From NCBI GenBank assembly GCA_038405045.1, contig JBBZIV010000001.1, positions 124,001 to 188,000 of the forward strand: a stretch of 64,000 bases of DNA, read 5' to 3'. The first letter of the stretch is position 1, and each line of letters begins with the position of its first letter. Source of the DNA: Sporobacter sp038405045 (GTDB lineage: Bacteria; Bacillota; Clostridia; Oscillospirales; Oscillospiraceae). The notes beneath the pieces were generated by a model, which was given only the letters and a program-made list of their open reading frames with translations, had not been told where the DNA came from and ran no database searches. Made by a program: the position numbers and the translations under genes. Positions 50,640 to 57,782 of this stretch are shown in pieces.

Positions 50640-51010
50640 ATGATTGAATTCGAATATAAAATGGATTTACGTTATAAGGAAGTGGAAGCCAAGAAAAAGA
50701 AACAAGAATGATGCTGTGAACTACTTGAAATGACTCACATTTCTGAAACTCCAGCATAACAAATCGTGCTACCACGTGAAAAGTTATGTCATTCCGCAAT
50801 CCCCGAACGGCTTTGCCGGTCGGTGTTGGTTGGGCGGGGGGCTTGAAAAAGCCACCCACCCTTTAACCTGCATGGTTTTCGACCCCATGGTTCACCCCTG
50901 GTTTTTGAGGGAAATCGGGTCATATTCACAACAGGCTTTCTTAGCGCGAAACAGGCTTAAACTCAACATCAGTTAACATAGCAAAGCTCGGCCGTTGGCC
51001 GGGCTTTTGT
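50640..51010 (+). repeat. Conserved 3' block of cassette 3 with junction hairpin copy 2
   Basis: No gene is visible in this ~370-base stretch. It contains CCCGAACGGCTTTGCCGGTC (also in the blocks at 52862 and 55041), GGGTCATATTCACAACAGGC followed by a ~45-base stretch also found near 55187, and at 50982-51009 the hairpin AAAGCTCGGCC/GGCCGGGCTTT. The cassette 4 toxin frame is already open from 50945 and passes through the hairpin. Confidence 0.75.
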
Positions 51011-51031
51011 GTTGCCGACGCCGCACTCAGT

Positions 51032-52327
51032 TTGGGTCAAGTGGCTATTACCTTGCCATTTGGGGCAACAGGTTCGCTTATTGTGTTATCAACTTCCGCC
51101 GCCGGGCAGACAGCCTTGCAGTCTCTTCAAAACGGCGCAACGACCGATCAAGCATTTGAGTTGGCGACGGTCGCCGGTGCTGTCGAACTGTTGACCGAAA
51201 AAATCCCGGTCGACAACTTGTTTACCCTCATGAAGGGCGGCAAAAACACACTCAAACAGGGTTTGAAAGCCACCGCAAAAAGGGTGTTCGTCGACGGCGG
51301 CAAAGAGGCCGGGATGGAAGCTGCGCAGGAAGTAATCGGTCAATATATCAACACCGTCGCTGACGAAGCGATCATGGGTGACAAATCTCAATACAACCGG
51401 CTTGTCGAGCAGTATGTCTCTGATGGGAAGAGCCGTGGCCAGGCAGAGCGCGATGCGTTTAATAAGCTTTATATCCAAGACACGCTCGTTGCGGGTCTTC
51501 AAGGCGGACTCTCCGGCTTCGCTATGGGCAGTGGCGGCAGCTTCGTCGGCGGTTTAACAGCGCCAAGAGCGAATACAGGGATGACGACGCCTGTAGTTGC
51601 TTCAGAGAGTCCTGTAATAATGCCATACGCTCAAGCTGAAAAAACTACGCAAAACGCCTCGATCCCACTCAACCCACATCCCGCATCCGTCGAATCCATC
51701 CGGCAGGCGTATGAAAAGCTGATTGCAGAGCAGCAGGCAGCCAACGCGGAGAATGTTGCAGCGGAAAACAGGGTTCGTGATCTGACTGATGTCTATCGGG
51801 AGAAGGTTCAGCCGGAGGGCGCGGGAGCGGACACCGTCAGCGCGCAACAGGTTGAAAACAGCGCAGGACAGGGATATAATGGCATTAACACATTAGAGAA
51901 GCTCTACGATGAGGCGGTACATAGTAAAGGTACTGAAGGCGCGGGGGATGACTTGAGTGGCCCTGTAGAAATCACTCCGCCTTCAAATGCTACACCTCAA
52001 CAGATTGCTCAGACTAAAGCCTACATTGATGGGTCAAATCAGGCTTTAGAGGCAGGAAAGTTATCCCCGTCAGGGCGAGTTTCAACAGCAGGTTCATTGA
52101 GGATCAGGGCCAATGCGTCAGCAGCTTCGGAACGCGCAAGAGCAGCGGCTGCAGGAACCCCGTATCAAGGGCACGTTGGGCATGTGCCCGATACGACTTG
52201 GACGGGAACTGCCGATCCTTTTAGCTGGCTGGACCTTGATCCATCGGTAAATATGAGTATTGGTGGACAGGCAAACCGATATCCGATAGGATATAAACCA
52301 ACGGAATTTCGTTTTAGGAACAGGTGA
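51032..52327 (+). CDS. Cassette 4 toxin module with long 5' extension; HNH-like nuclease end
   Basis: The frame is open from 50945; its first possible start, TTG 51032, has no ribosome site. About 210 residues before the linker (e.g. AGAVELLTEKIPVDNLFTLM, EAGMEAAQEVIGQYINTVAD, GLQGGLSGFAMGSGG) resemble the late region of very large phage- or ICE-encoded polyvalent proteins, so they are probably a piece of the parent toxin. The linker follows, then a ~125-residue toxin domain with AAAGTPYQGHVGHVPDTTW and YPIGYKPTEF, suggestive of a His-containing HNH/endonuclease VII-type nuclease. A SUKH immunity gene follows, which often guards such nucleases. Confidence 0.65.
   Translation: MGQVAITLPFGATGSLIVLSTSAAGQTALQSLQNGATTDQAFELATVAGAVELLTEKIPVDNLFTLMKGGKNTLKQGLKATAKRVFVDGGKEAGMEAAQEVIGQYINTVADEAIMGDKSQYNRLVEQYVSDGKSRGQAERDAFNKLYIQDTLVAGLQGGLSGFAMGSGGSFVGGLTAPRANTGMTTPVVASESPVIMPYAQAEKTTQNASIPLNPHPASVESIRQAYEKLIAEQQAANAENVAAENRVRDLTDVYREKVQPEGAGADTVSAQQVENSAGQGYNGINTLEKLYDEAVHSKGTEGAGDDLSGPVEITPPSNATPQQIAQTKAYIDGSNQALEAGKLSPSGRVSTAGSLRIRANASAASERARAAAAGTPYQGHVGHVPDTTWTGTADPFSWLDLDPSVNMSIGGQANRYPIGYKPTEFRFRNR
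51673..51950 (+). repeat. Shared toxin linker, copy in cassette 4
   Basis: Encodes PHPASVESIRQAYEKLIAEQ, RVRDLTDVYREKVQPEGAGA and GQGYNGINTLEKLYDEAVHS. The sequence upstream of PHPASVES is different in each cassette, marking the recombination edge. Confidence 0.85.
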
Positions 52328-52330
52328 TAA

Positions 52331-52861
52331 ATGATGAATGAAGAATGGCGGGATCGCATTGTTGCTATGGTCTATGTCAAGCAGGAACTGATGAAACTGG
52401 ACGTGGACGGAATTTGGCCGCATCATCTACCGGAATTGGCGGCCAGTGAAGAGACACTGAGGAAAACAGAGGCTCATTTAGGGTTCAGGATAGATCAGGA
52501 CTATCGTGAGTTCTTGAAAATGGCAGATGGTTGGAAGGGATATCTCCAAACAGTCGATTTGTTTGGAACCGAGGAACTCTCTGGTTCTCCGACGATGCAA
52601 TACGCGCAGTCACTTTTGGACTTTGTCGAAGACGGTGTCATTCAATCTACCGGATTTTCAAGAGAAGAATTGCTGCCGATAGCGGCCACGAAATATGATA
52701 AGGACTTATTTGTCATGACTCGCCCCACATCGCATGCGCCAGGCACTGTAATATGGTTCGCGGGTGAAGAGATCGACAGGTATCCTAATTTTACTGAATA
52801 CTTTCTGGCGATGATCGAGTATAATCGCCAACTTGTTAATGATATGCAAAAAGGCAATTAA
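52331..52861 (+). CDS. SMI1/KNR4 (SUKH) family immunity protein
   Basis: A 176-residue protein of the SUKH superfamily, the most common immunity fold against polymorphic nuclease toxins. The typical core is visible: LPELAASEETLRKTEAHLGF, IDQDYREFLKMADGWKG, and a C-terminal DRYPNFTEYFLAMIE. The ATG at 52331 is three bases after the toxin stop, with AGGTGATAA in front. It supports the toxin/immunity interpretation of the whole array. Confidence 0.85.
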   Translation: MMNEEWRDRIVAMVYVKQELMKLDVDGIWPHHLPELAASEETLRKTEAHLGFRIDQDYREFLKMADGWKGYLQTVDLFGTEELSGSPTMQYAQSLLDFVEDGVIQSTGFSREELLPIAATKYDKDLFVMTRPTSHAPGTVIWFAGEEIDRYPNFTEYFLAMIEYNRQLVNDMQKGN

Positions 52862-53060
52862 AACGCCTTGAATGTCTAAAAACACTCGCTTTTCTAAAAA
52901 TCCAGCATAACAATTCGCGCTGCCGTGCAAAAAGTTATGTCATTCCGCGAGCCCCGAACGGCTTTGCCGGTCGGTGTTTATTGGCTTTGTGCCGCGTAAG
53001 TGGCAAAACATCAGTTGACAACACAAAAGCCCGGCGGTTGCCGGGCTTTTGTGTTGCCCG
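52862..53060 (+). repeat. Conserved 3' block of cassette 4 with junction hairpin copy 3
   Basis: Shares CCCGAACGGCTTTGCCGGTC and flanks with 50640-51010. The hairpin at 53021-53054 is a perfect 15-bp stem ACACAAAAGCCCGGC/GCCGGGCTTTTGTGT around GGTT, the best-conserved copy of the five. Confidence 0.78.
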
Positions 53061-53301
53061 CTGCACTGGGATCAGCTATGGTCGAGCATCTTATTTCTGA
53101 TGCTACGAGTCGACGCGGAGAGCCAAGCGTTTAATAAAATCACAGGCCCAAACCGCACTTAAAATGGCAAAGAACGCGGTAGACAGCGATGTCATAAAAG
53201 CTCGTGAAATGTGGGATGCCGGTGTTAAACCAAGTGAGATATATAACGCAACTGGAAAATTTGTCACAAACGACGGTTCTGTTTATAGCGAATCTGGTAA
53301 A

Positions 53302-53330
53302 TTGCAGATGACCTCCAATGGGGGTATAAT
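53302..53330 (+). promoter_or_regulatory. Promoter-like element inside cassette 5
   Basis: TTGCAG (53302-53307) and TATAAT (53325-53330) have 17 bases between them and lie 24 bases before an alternative ORF start at 53354. Confidence 0.45.
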
Positions 53331-53353
53331 ACCCTCAGAAGGGAGCGATTTAT

Positions 53354-53554
53354 ATGCGCAGAACAAAGGAGGACATAATACGTTCTCTGAGGGAACACAT
53401 GGACAGAGCCTATCAGAGGTCGGGAGGCAAACGGTTGTCGGACGTGGAGATAACCAATTTAGTGGAGGATTGGATAGCCAGACGGGAAAAAGCTGGACTA
53501 CCCTCAATACCGAAACCCGTAAACAATATACAGACACATTCCGAAGATATATAA
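53354..53554 (+). CDS. Possible small gene in an alternative frame of cassette 5
   Basis: An ATG preceded by AAGGGAGCG opens 66 codons (MRRTKEDIIRSLREHMDRAY onward), a charged helical protein that looks more natural than the Gly/Ser-rich product of the long frame over the same bases. A promoter-like element lies just upstream. It may be a real small gene inherited with the module, or evidence that the long frame is itself a fusion of fragments. Confidence 0.4.
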   Translation: MRRTKEDIIRSLREHMDRAYQRSGGKRLSDVEITNLVEDWIARREKAGLPSIPKPVNNIQTHSEDI

Positions 53555-53778
53555 GCACAGAGCCCCACAGCGAATTAGGTATACTAAAAGATGCATATAT
53601 TAGTCAATATGGCAACGAAAAGGCTGCGACACAAGAAATGGCCAAGCAATTTTATGAAGATTTATACGCATCTCCTGTTGTCGCTGAAAACAAATGGGGA
53701 AATTTCATTCCTGAGTTACCTAAACTTATTGATGAATTTAACCAGTTAATGTCTGGTGATTTGATTAATACGCGCACC

Positions 53779-54054
53779 CCACATCCCGCATCTGTCGAAT
53801 CCATCCGGCAGACGTATGAAAAGCTGATCACAGAGCAGCAGGCAGCCAACGTGCAAAATCTCGCGGCGGAGAACAAGGTTCGTGATCTGACTGATGTCTA
53901 TCGGGAGAAGGTTCAGCCGGAGGGTGCGGGAGCGGACGCCGTCAGCGCGCAACCGGTTGAAAACAGCGCAGGACAGGGATATAATGGCATTAACACATTA
54001 GAGAAGCTCTACGATGAGGCAGTACATGGTAAAGGTACTGAGGGCGCGGGGGAG
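53779..54054 (+). repeat. Shared toxin linker, copy in cassette 5
   Basis: Encodes PHPASVESIRQTYEKLITEQ, KVRDLTDVYREKVQPEGAGA and GQGYNGINTLEKLYDEAVHG. Close to copies 3 and 4 at the base level. Confidence 0.85.
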
Positions 54055-54218
54055 CTTAGCAATATTACTGATGGCGGTAAAAATGCACAATACACTTACA
54101 AGAATAATCCCATGGAAAATCCGAAGGCAGGAAAAGATATCATTGAAGACCCAAAGGCTATGTATGGATATTCACCGAATCCTTTGTCGGAGAGAATTGG
54201 AAGGTTTGCAGATTTTGA

Positions 54219-54602
54219 TTGGACAAACAAGAAGTTGTCGCAAGGGCGCGAGAAGCCAGATTGCAATATCATAAAGATAATGAATCAATGTATAATATCA
54301 TAAAAGGAATGCAGCAAAACGGATCAACTGTTGAGGAAATTGCAAGGGCAGCAAACCAGCAGAGAAACGTGAATAGATTGCAGAGTTACATCGATACGGG
54401 TAATATGAACGGCTATGAAAAAGCTGTAGAAAGCAATATGAGAATCTTTCATAATAAGTTTGGCATGACCGCTGACCAAGCATTTGCCAAGTATGGTTCA
54501 TGGGATATTGTATTAGAAAAAGCTATGAGTGCAAATGCCGGTATGGATGCTTGTTGCGGATTGTATGATGATTTCTATTATCTTTATTCAATTGGGAGGT
54601 AA
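54219..54602 (+). pseudogene. Cassette 5 toxin domain continuation (after frameshift)
   Basis: This frame carries the C-terminal toxin domain: EVVARAREARLQYHKDNESM, IARAANQQRNVNRLQSYIDT, FAKYGSWDIVLEKAMSANAG and MDACCGLYDDFYYLY. The set is familiar from C-termini of polymorphic toxins in Firmicutes and Bacteroidetes, activity unknown to me. A TTG at 54219 could start it, but no ribosome site is present. Confidence 0.65.
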
Positions 54603-54607
54603 TTTTA

Positions 54608-54868
54608 GTGATACAAATATCAATCAAACACTACGACGATAATAACGATATGGTTCTTATTACTAAAGATGGTAAGGAAATTTGGGGCACTATGACTATG
54701 ATGCAATTTGAAGATGACATGGATTATTTCGGAATCCCTGTCAGACTTGAAGAAAAAGATGGTCAAAAAGGATATGTGTTTAATAATAGTATTGATAAAG
54801 AACTAATTCGTGAAGAGACAAAAAGATTCATAGAAACCCATAAATTGGAAATATTAAAATGCTTTTAA
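54608..54868 (+). CDS. Cassette 5 probable immunity protein
   Basis: An 86-residue protein from GTG 54608, with GGGAGGT seven bases upstream. Begins MIQISIKHYDDNNDMVLITK; contains KEIWGTMTMMQFEDDMDYFG. Very A+T-rich. Assigned by position behind the broken toxin; retention of immunity next to a broken toxin is common. Confidence 0.6.
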   Translation: MIQISIKHYDDNNDMVLITKDGKEIWGTMTMMQFEDDMDYFGIPVRLEEKDGQKGYVFNNSIDKELIREETKRFIETHKLEILKCF

Positions 54869-55290
54869 TCTAAAAGAAAAGCTTGTGTAAACAGCTCTCT
54901 GCTGGTTTTGTTCTGAAGCTCATGCCACAAATAAAACTGTTGTTTTCTGCGTATATTGACAGCTCCTACCTCGTAATCTGCGCAAGCCACCTACTAAAAT
55001 GCTGGATTGAGCCAATAGTTTCATGAAAGCCACCTGATTTTTATTTTCTGATGCTGTTGGGTGGCATGCCGCAACCCCCGAACGGCTTTGCCGGTCGGTG
55101 TTTACCGGCTTTGTGCCGCGAAAGCGGCATAAAGCCTTTAACCTGCATGGCTTTCAACCACATGGTCACGATGGTTTTGAAAGAAATCGGGTCATATTCA
55201 CAACAGACTTTCTTAGCGCGAAACAGGCTTAAACTCAACATCAGTTAACATAACAAAAGCTCGGCCGTTGGCCGGGCTTTTGTTTTTGAG
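54869..55290 (+). repeat. Conserved 3' block of cassette 5 with junction hairpin copy 4
   Basis: A 420-base gene-free stretch. The left 170 bases are unique. From about 55072 it matches the block behind cassette 3: CCCGAACGGCTTTGCCGGTC, then GGGTCATATTCACAACAG, TTAGCGCGAAACAGGCTTAA and CATCAGTTAACATA. The hairpin at 55252-55287 is AAAAGCTCGGCC/GGCCGGGCTTTT followed by TTTTT. Confidence 0.75.
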
Positions 55291-56086
55291 CAGCGATGGC
55301 GTGGGGGGTGTACCAATAAAGCGAACCGCCCACTGCAAGACAACCCCGTCCGCATCCGTTGAATCCATCTGGCAGGCGTATGAAAAGCTGATTGCAGAGC
55401 AGCAGGCAGTCAACGCGCAAAATCTCGCGGCGGAAAACAGGAATCGTGATCTGACTGATGTCTATCGGGAGAAGGCTCAGGCAAATGGCGTGGGAGCGGA
55501 CGCCGTCAGCGCGCAACCGGTTGAAAACAACGCAGGACAGGGATATAATGGCATTAACACATTAGAGAAGCTCTACGATGAGGCAGTACATAGTAAAGGT
55601 ACTGAGGGCACGGGGGATGGCCTGAATAAAGCTGGAATACCAAAAACAAAGGTTGACGAGATCCTCAAATCTCTTCCTGGTTCAAGGCCAAATCCCAAAA
55701 CATATTTAAGCAAAGAATATATTGCGAACCACTTAGGAAATTTTAATAACGGGGTTACTAAAATCAAATACAAAGCTCCGACTGGCTTTGCTGGCCCTCC
55801 CGACGGAACATTTGTTATGCCGTCATCGGTAGCAAACGATTTGATAGCCAAGGCTAACGGGGACATATCAAAACTTGAGCAATTACTTGGGCTCGCCCCT
55901 GGTTCTTTAGGAAAAAACCCTGTGCGGGTTGATATTGCGAATCCGACTGGTTTACGGATGCCAAGCGGTAATGAATTTGGTGCGAACGCCCAATGGGTTC
56001 CTGGAGGATATACCAGTGGTAAAATTCCGGAGATCATTATTGATTCACCAGCGCCAGGGCAATATATCGTAAGACCGCTTACATAA
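55268..56086 (+). CDS. Cassette 6 orphan toxin module
   Basis: The open frame passes through the junction hairpin. The first start, TTG 55268, lies inside that hairpin and has no ribosome site. After a short lead and the linker (ASVESIWQAYEKLIAEQQ, ending DEAVHSKGTEGTG) comes a ~165-residue domain with NPKTYLSKEYIANHLGNFNN, GPPDGTFVMPSSVANDLIAK, LEQLLGLAPGSL and VPGGYTSGKIPEIIIDSPAP. The pattern recurs in Rhs-type toxin ends, activity unknown to me. Two related immunity-like genes follow. Confidence 0.62.
   Translation: MAGLLFLSSDGVGGVPIKRTAHCKTTPSASVESIWQAYEKLIAEQQAVNAQNLAAENRNRDLTDVYREKAQANGVGADAVSAQPVENNAGQGYNGINTLEKLYDEAVHSKGTEGTGDGLNKAGIPKTKVDEILKSLPGSRPNPKTYLSKEYIANHLGNFNNGVTKIKYKAPTGFAGPPDGTFVMPSSVANDLIAKANGDISKLEQLLGLAPGSLGKNPVRVDIANPTGLRMPSGNEFGANAQWVPGGYTSGKIPEIIIDSPAPGQYIVRPLT
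55346..55619 (+). repeat. Shared toxin linker, copy in cassette 6
   Basis: Encodes PSASVESIWQAYEKLIAEQQ, DLTDVYREKAQANGVGADAV and GQGYNGINTLEKLYDEAVHS. The ~58 bases at 55310-55368 recur unchanged at 56793-56850. Confidence 0.85.
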
Positions 56087-56106
56087 CATTTGAAGGAGAT
56101 GAAATT

Positions 56107-56325
56107 GTGGAAACGAAAATCTTCGATGATTACGGTGTGGAAATTTTTAAGCGTTCGGGCAAATATTTTATTTGTGTTGATTCTGGAGAAATGGCGAGCA
56201 GACTCGTAGAAGCCGAAATATCTATGAGCGATGCTACACTTGCACAACAAGGCCCTCAAAAAGCATATGATGTTCTTATGAAATATAAAAACATGGGGTT
56301 ATTTAAGAATGTAGAAGATGTATAG
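56107..56325 (+). CDS. Cassette 6 probable immunity protein, copy a
   Basis: A 72-residue protein from GTG 56107 after GGAGATGAAATT. It starts METKIFDDYGVEIFKRSGKY and ends KYKNMGLFKNVEDV. It is homologous to the next gene (shared pattern D/E-YGVE/GIEL-GKYF/GKYYL-SGEM/AGEL-YDVLMKY/YNIIITY). Confidence 0.65.
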   Translation: METKIFDDYGVEIFKRSGKYFICVDSGEMASRLVEAEISMSDATLAQQGPQKAYDVLMKYKNMGLFKNVEDV

Positions 56326-56462
56326 GGGCTTACTTGCAACCCCTTTTCAAGCTTTGGTTTCATGCGGCATTTCACATACTTAATTTTAAAGCAAGTTGTG
56401 GGAAAAGTATTTACTTTAAGTAATAGGTTTTCAACATATGTTGGCAAATGGAGAAAGCTTAT

Positions 56463-56687
56463 ATGCAAACAATCATGGAAGATGAAGGAATAGAATTGTA
56501 TAGTAACAATGGCAAATATTATCTAAGATATGATGCAGGAGAACTAATGATTAAAATGAAAAATCTCGAGATTTCAGAAAAAGAGGCTCAAGATATAATT
56601 AGTAATCTAGACACTGCATATAACATTATAATTACTTATCACGATAAGGGAGTGTTCGGAGAAGATTCTTATGATTCAGAGATTTAG
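56463..56687 (+). CDS. Cassette 6 probable immunity protein, copy b
   Basis: A 74-residue protein, start chosen at ATG 56463 behind GGAGAAAGC (a further ATG at 56448 is in frame). It begins MQTIMEDEGIELYSNNGKYY and is a diverged paralogue of copy a; the pair arose by duplication or by stacking of immunity genes from related cassettes. About 120 bases without ORF lie between them. Confidence 0.65.
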   Translation: MQTIMEDEGIELYSNNGKYYLRYDAGELMIKMKNLEISEKEAQDIISNLDTAYNIIITYHDKGVFGEDSYDSEI

Positions 56688-56737
56688 GCAACTTCACACC
56701 CCACGCCTCTTAGGTAAATTCAATAACAGTTAACATA

Positions 56738-56769
56738 ACAAAGACCGGCGGTTGCCGGGCTTTTGTTTT
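56738..56769 (+). repeat. Cassette-junction hairpin, copy 5
   Basis: AACAAAGACCGGC and GCCGGGCTTTTGTT pair with mismatches around GGTT, preceded by CAGTTAACATAAC. It marks the end of cassette 6. Confidence 0.72.
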
Positions 56770-56828
56770 TGAGGAGCGACGGTGTAGGGGGCGTACCAAT
56801 AAAGCGAACCGCCCACTGCAAGACAACC

Positions 56829-56924
56829 CCGTCCGCATCCGTTGAATCCATCCGGCAGGCGTATGAAAAGCTGATTGCAGAGCAGCAGGTGGCAGCCAAC
56901 GCAAAAAACGTAACGGCACCGTAA
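56829..56924 (+). pseudogene. Terminal truncated linker fragment closing the array
   Basis: Encodes PSASVESIRQAYEKLIAEQQ, then VAANAKNVTAP and a TAA at 56922-56924. It has one extra valine codon compared with other copies. No toxin or immunity gene follows. It is the scar of a lost cassette or the array's right boundary. Confidence 0.75.
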
Positions 56925-56986
56925 CCGCTTTTTAGAGACGCGGTATCAGAAAATGCGACAATATATACTATAATTTGATAATATAC

Positions 56987-57015
56987 TTGCAATTGATACC
57001 AATATATAGTATTAT
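56987..57015 (+). promoter_or_regulatory. Promoter of the SDR gene
   Basis: TTGCAA (56987-56992), 17 bases and TATTAT (57010-57015), in a strongly A+T-rich stretch 33 bases before the SDR start. Confidence 0.7.
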
Positions 57016-57047
57016 ATGCCCATAATATGCAAATCGGAGGGGCTGTT

Positions 57048-57782
57048 ATGGCCGGGAGGCTGGATAACAAGGTTGCCATCGTCACGGGCGCTACGACGGG
57101 TATCGGGCGGGCTATCGCCGCCTTGTTCGTCAAGGAGGGCGCGAAGGTCGTTTTTGCCGGCCGCCGCGAAAAGCCCGGCTTGGCGCTGGAATGCGATCTG
57201 AAAGCGATTGGTGGCGATGTCCTGTTCGTTCAGACCGATGTGACGAAAACGGAAGATCTGCAATACCTCGTCAATACGGCTATCGGCACTTATGGGCACG
57301 TGGACGTGCTCGTCAACAATGCCGATCACTTGGGGTCGGACGCCGATTTTGACGAGATTCGCGATTATGAGGACATTTTTAATGTCAATATCAAAAGTTA
57401 TCTGATCCTGTGCCGCGAGGTTCTGCCATATATGATCCGTCAGCAAAAGGGCTCTATTATCAACGCCTCCTCCGCTTGCGGGGAGACGGGGATTCACAGC
57501 GTTGCATCCTATGCTGCCAGTAAGGGCGCAATTAAAGCCTTTACGCGCTCCTTGGCCGGTGAATACGCCGATCAGGGCGTGCGCGTCAATTCCATTATGC
57601 CTGGCATGACGATTTGTGACGACGACCCTGATCATGATATGAAATTTTTTAATACGATCCCGATGGGAAGGGCTGGGGCACCGGAAGAGATCGCCAATGG
57701 CTTTTTATTCTTTGCCAGCGATGAATCGTCTTTTTGCACCGGCAGCAATTTAATCATTGATGGCGGCGCGACAGCCATGTGA
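57048..57782 (+). CDS. SDR-family oxidoreductase
   Basis: A 244-residue short-chain dehydrogenase/reductase. The NAD(P) loop VAIVTGATTGIGRAIA, the NNA-type motif VDVLVNNADHLG, the catalytic Ser in SIINASSACGETG, the YxxxK motif in SYAASKGA, and VNSIMPGMT are in order. The start at 57048 follows GGAGGGG; an in-frame upstream start (57027) lacks a site. Substrate unknown. Its 3' end overlaps the convergent membrane-protein gene by 29 bases. Confidence 0.93.
   Translation: MAGRLDNKVAIVTGATTGIGRAIAALFVKEGAKVVFAGRREKPGLALECDLKAIGGDVLFVQTDVTKTEDLQYLVNTAIGTYGHVDVLVNNADHLGSDADFDEIRDYEDIFNVNIKSYLILCREVLPYMIRQQKGSIINASSACGETGIHSVASYAASKGAIKAFTRSLAGEYADQGVRVNSIMPGMTICDDDPDHDMKFFNTIPMGRAGAPEEIANGFLFFASDESSFCTGSNLIIDGGATAM

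Larger units (their letters stand above)
53164..54303 (+). pseudogene. Cassette 5 toxin module with 5' extension, frameshifted in toxin domain
   Basis: The frame is open from 53101, and ATG 53164 lacks a ribosome site. The 5' part (SDVIKAREMWDAGVKPSEIY, NATGKFVTNDG) resembles motifs of large polyvalent phage/ICE proteins. The linker follows, then a toxin domain beginning YGYSPNPLSERIGRFADFDW. Near 54220 the true frame shifts: its continuation (EVVARAREARLQYHKDNESM... to AGMDACCGLYDDFYYLY) is found at 54219-54602 in another frame. In intact relatives these parts are joined, so one base appears lost or two gained. The toxin should be inactive unless this is a sequencing error. Confidence 0.7.
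46846..56930 (+). other. Array of six toxin C-terminal/immunity cassettes (orphan modules)
   Basis: All genes point right. Each module consists of a linker plus a distinct toxin domain, followed at once by one (or two) small genes that look like cognate immunity. Modules 2-6 share the linker, and a closing fragment repeats its start. The toxin frames have no proper start codon with a ribosome site, but most immunity genes do. A near-identical hairpin occurs at the start of modules 3, 4, 5, 6 and the closing fragment. The design equals the orphan CT-immunity arrays found downstream of CdiA, Rhs or similar toxins; no full-length parent gene is within the window. Immunity genes and several toxin ends are A+T-rich, suggesting acquisition by transfer. 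Confidence 0.85.

Noticed and set aside
46846..56930. The toxin region as an integrated phage or insertion sequence
   Set aside because: No integrase, transposase, terminal repeats or phage structural genes are visible; only polyvalent-protein-like fragments occur in cassettes 4 and 5.
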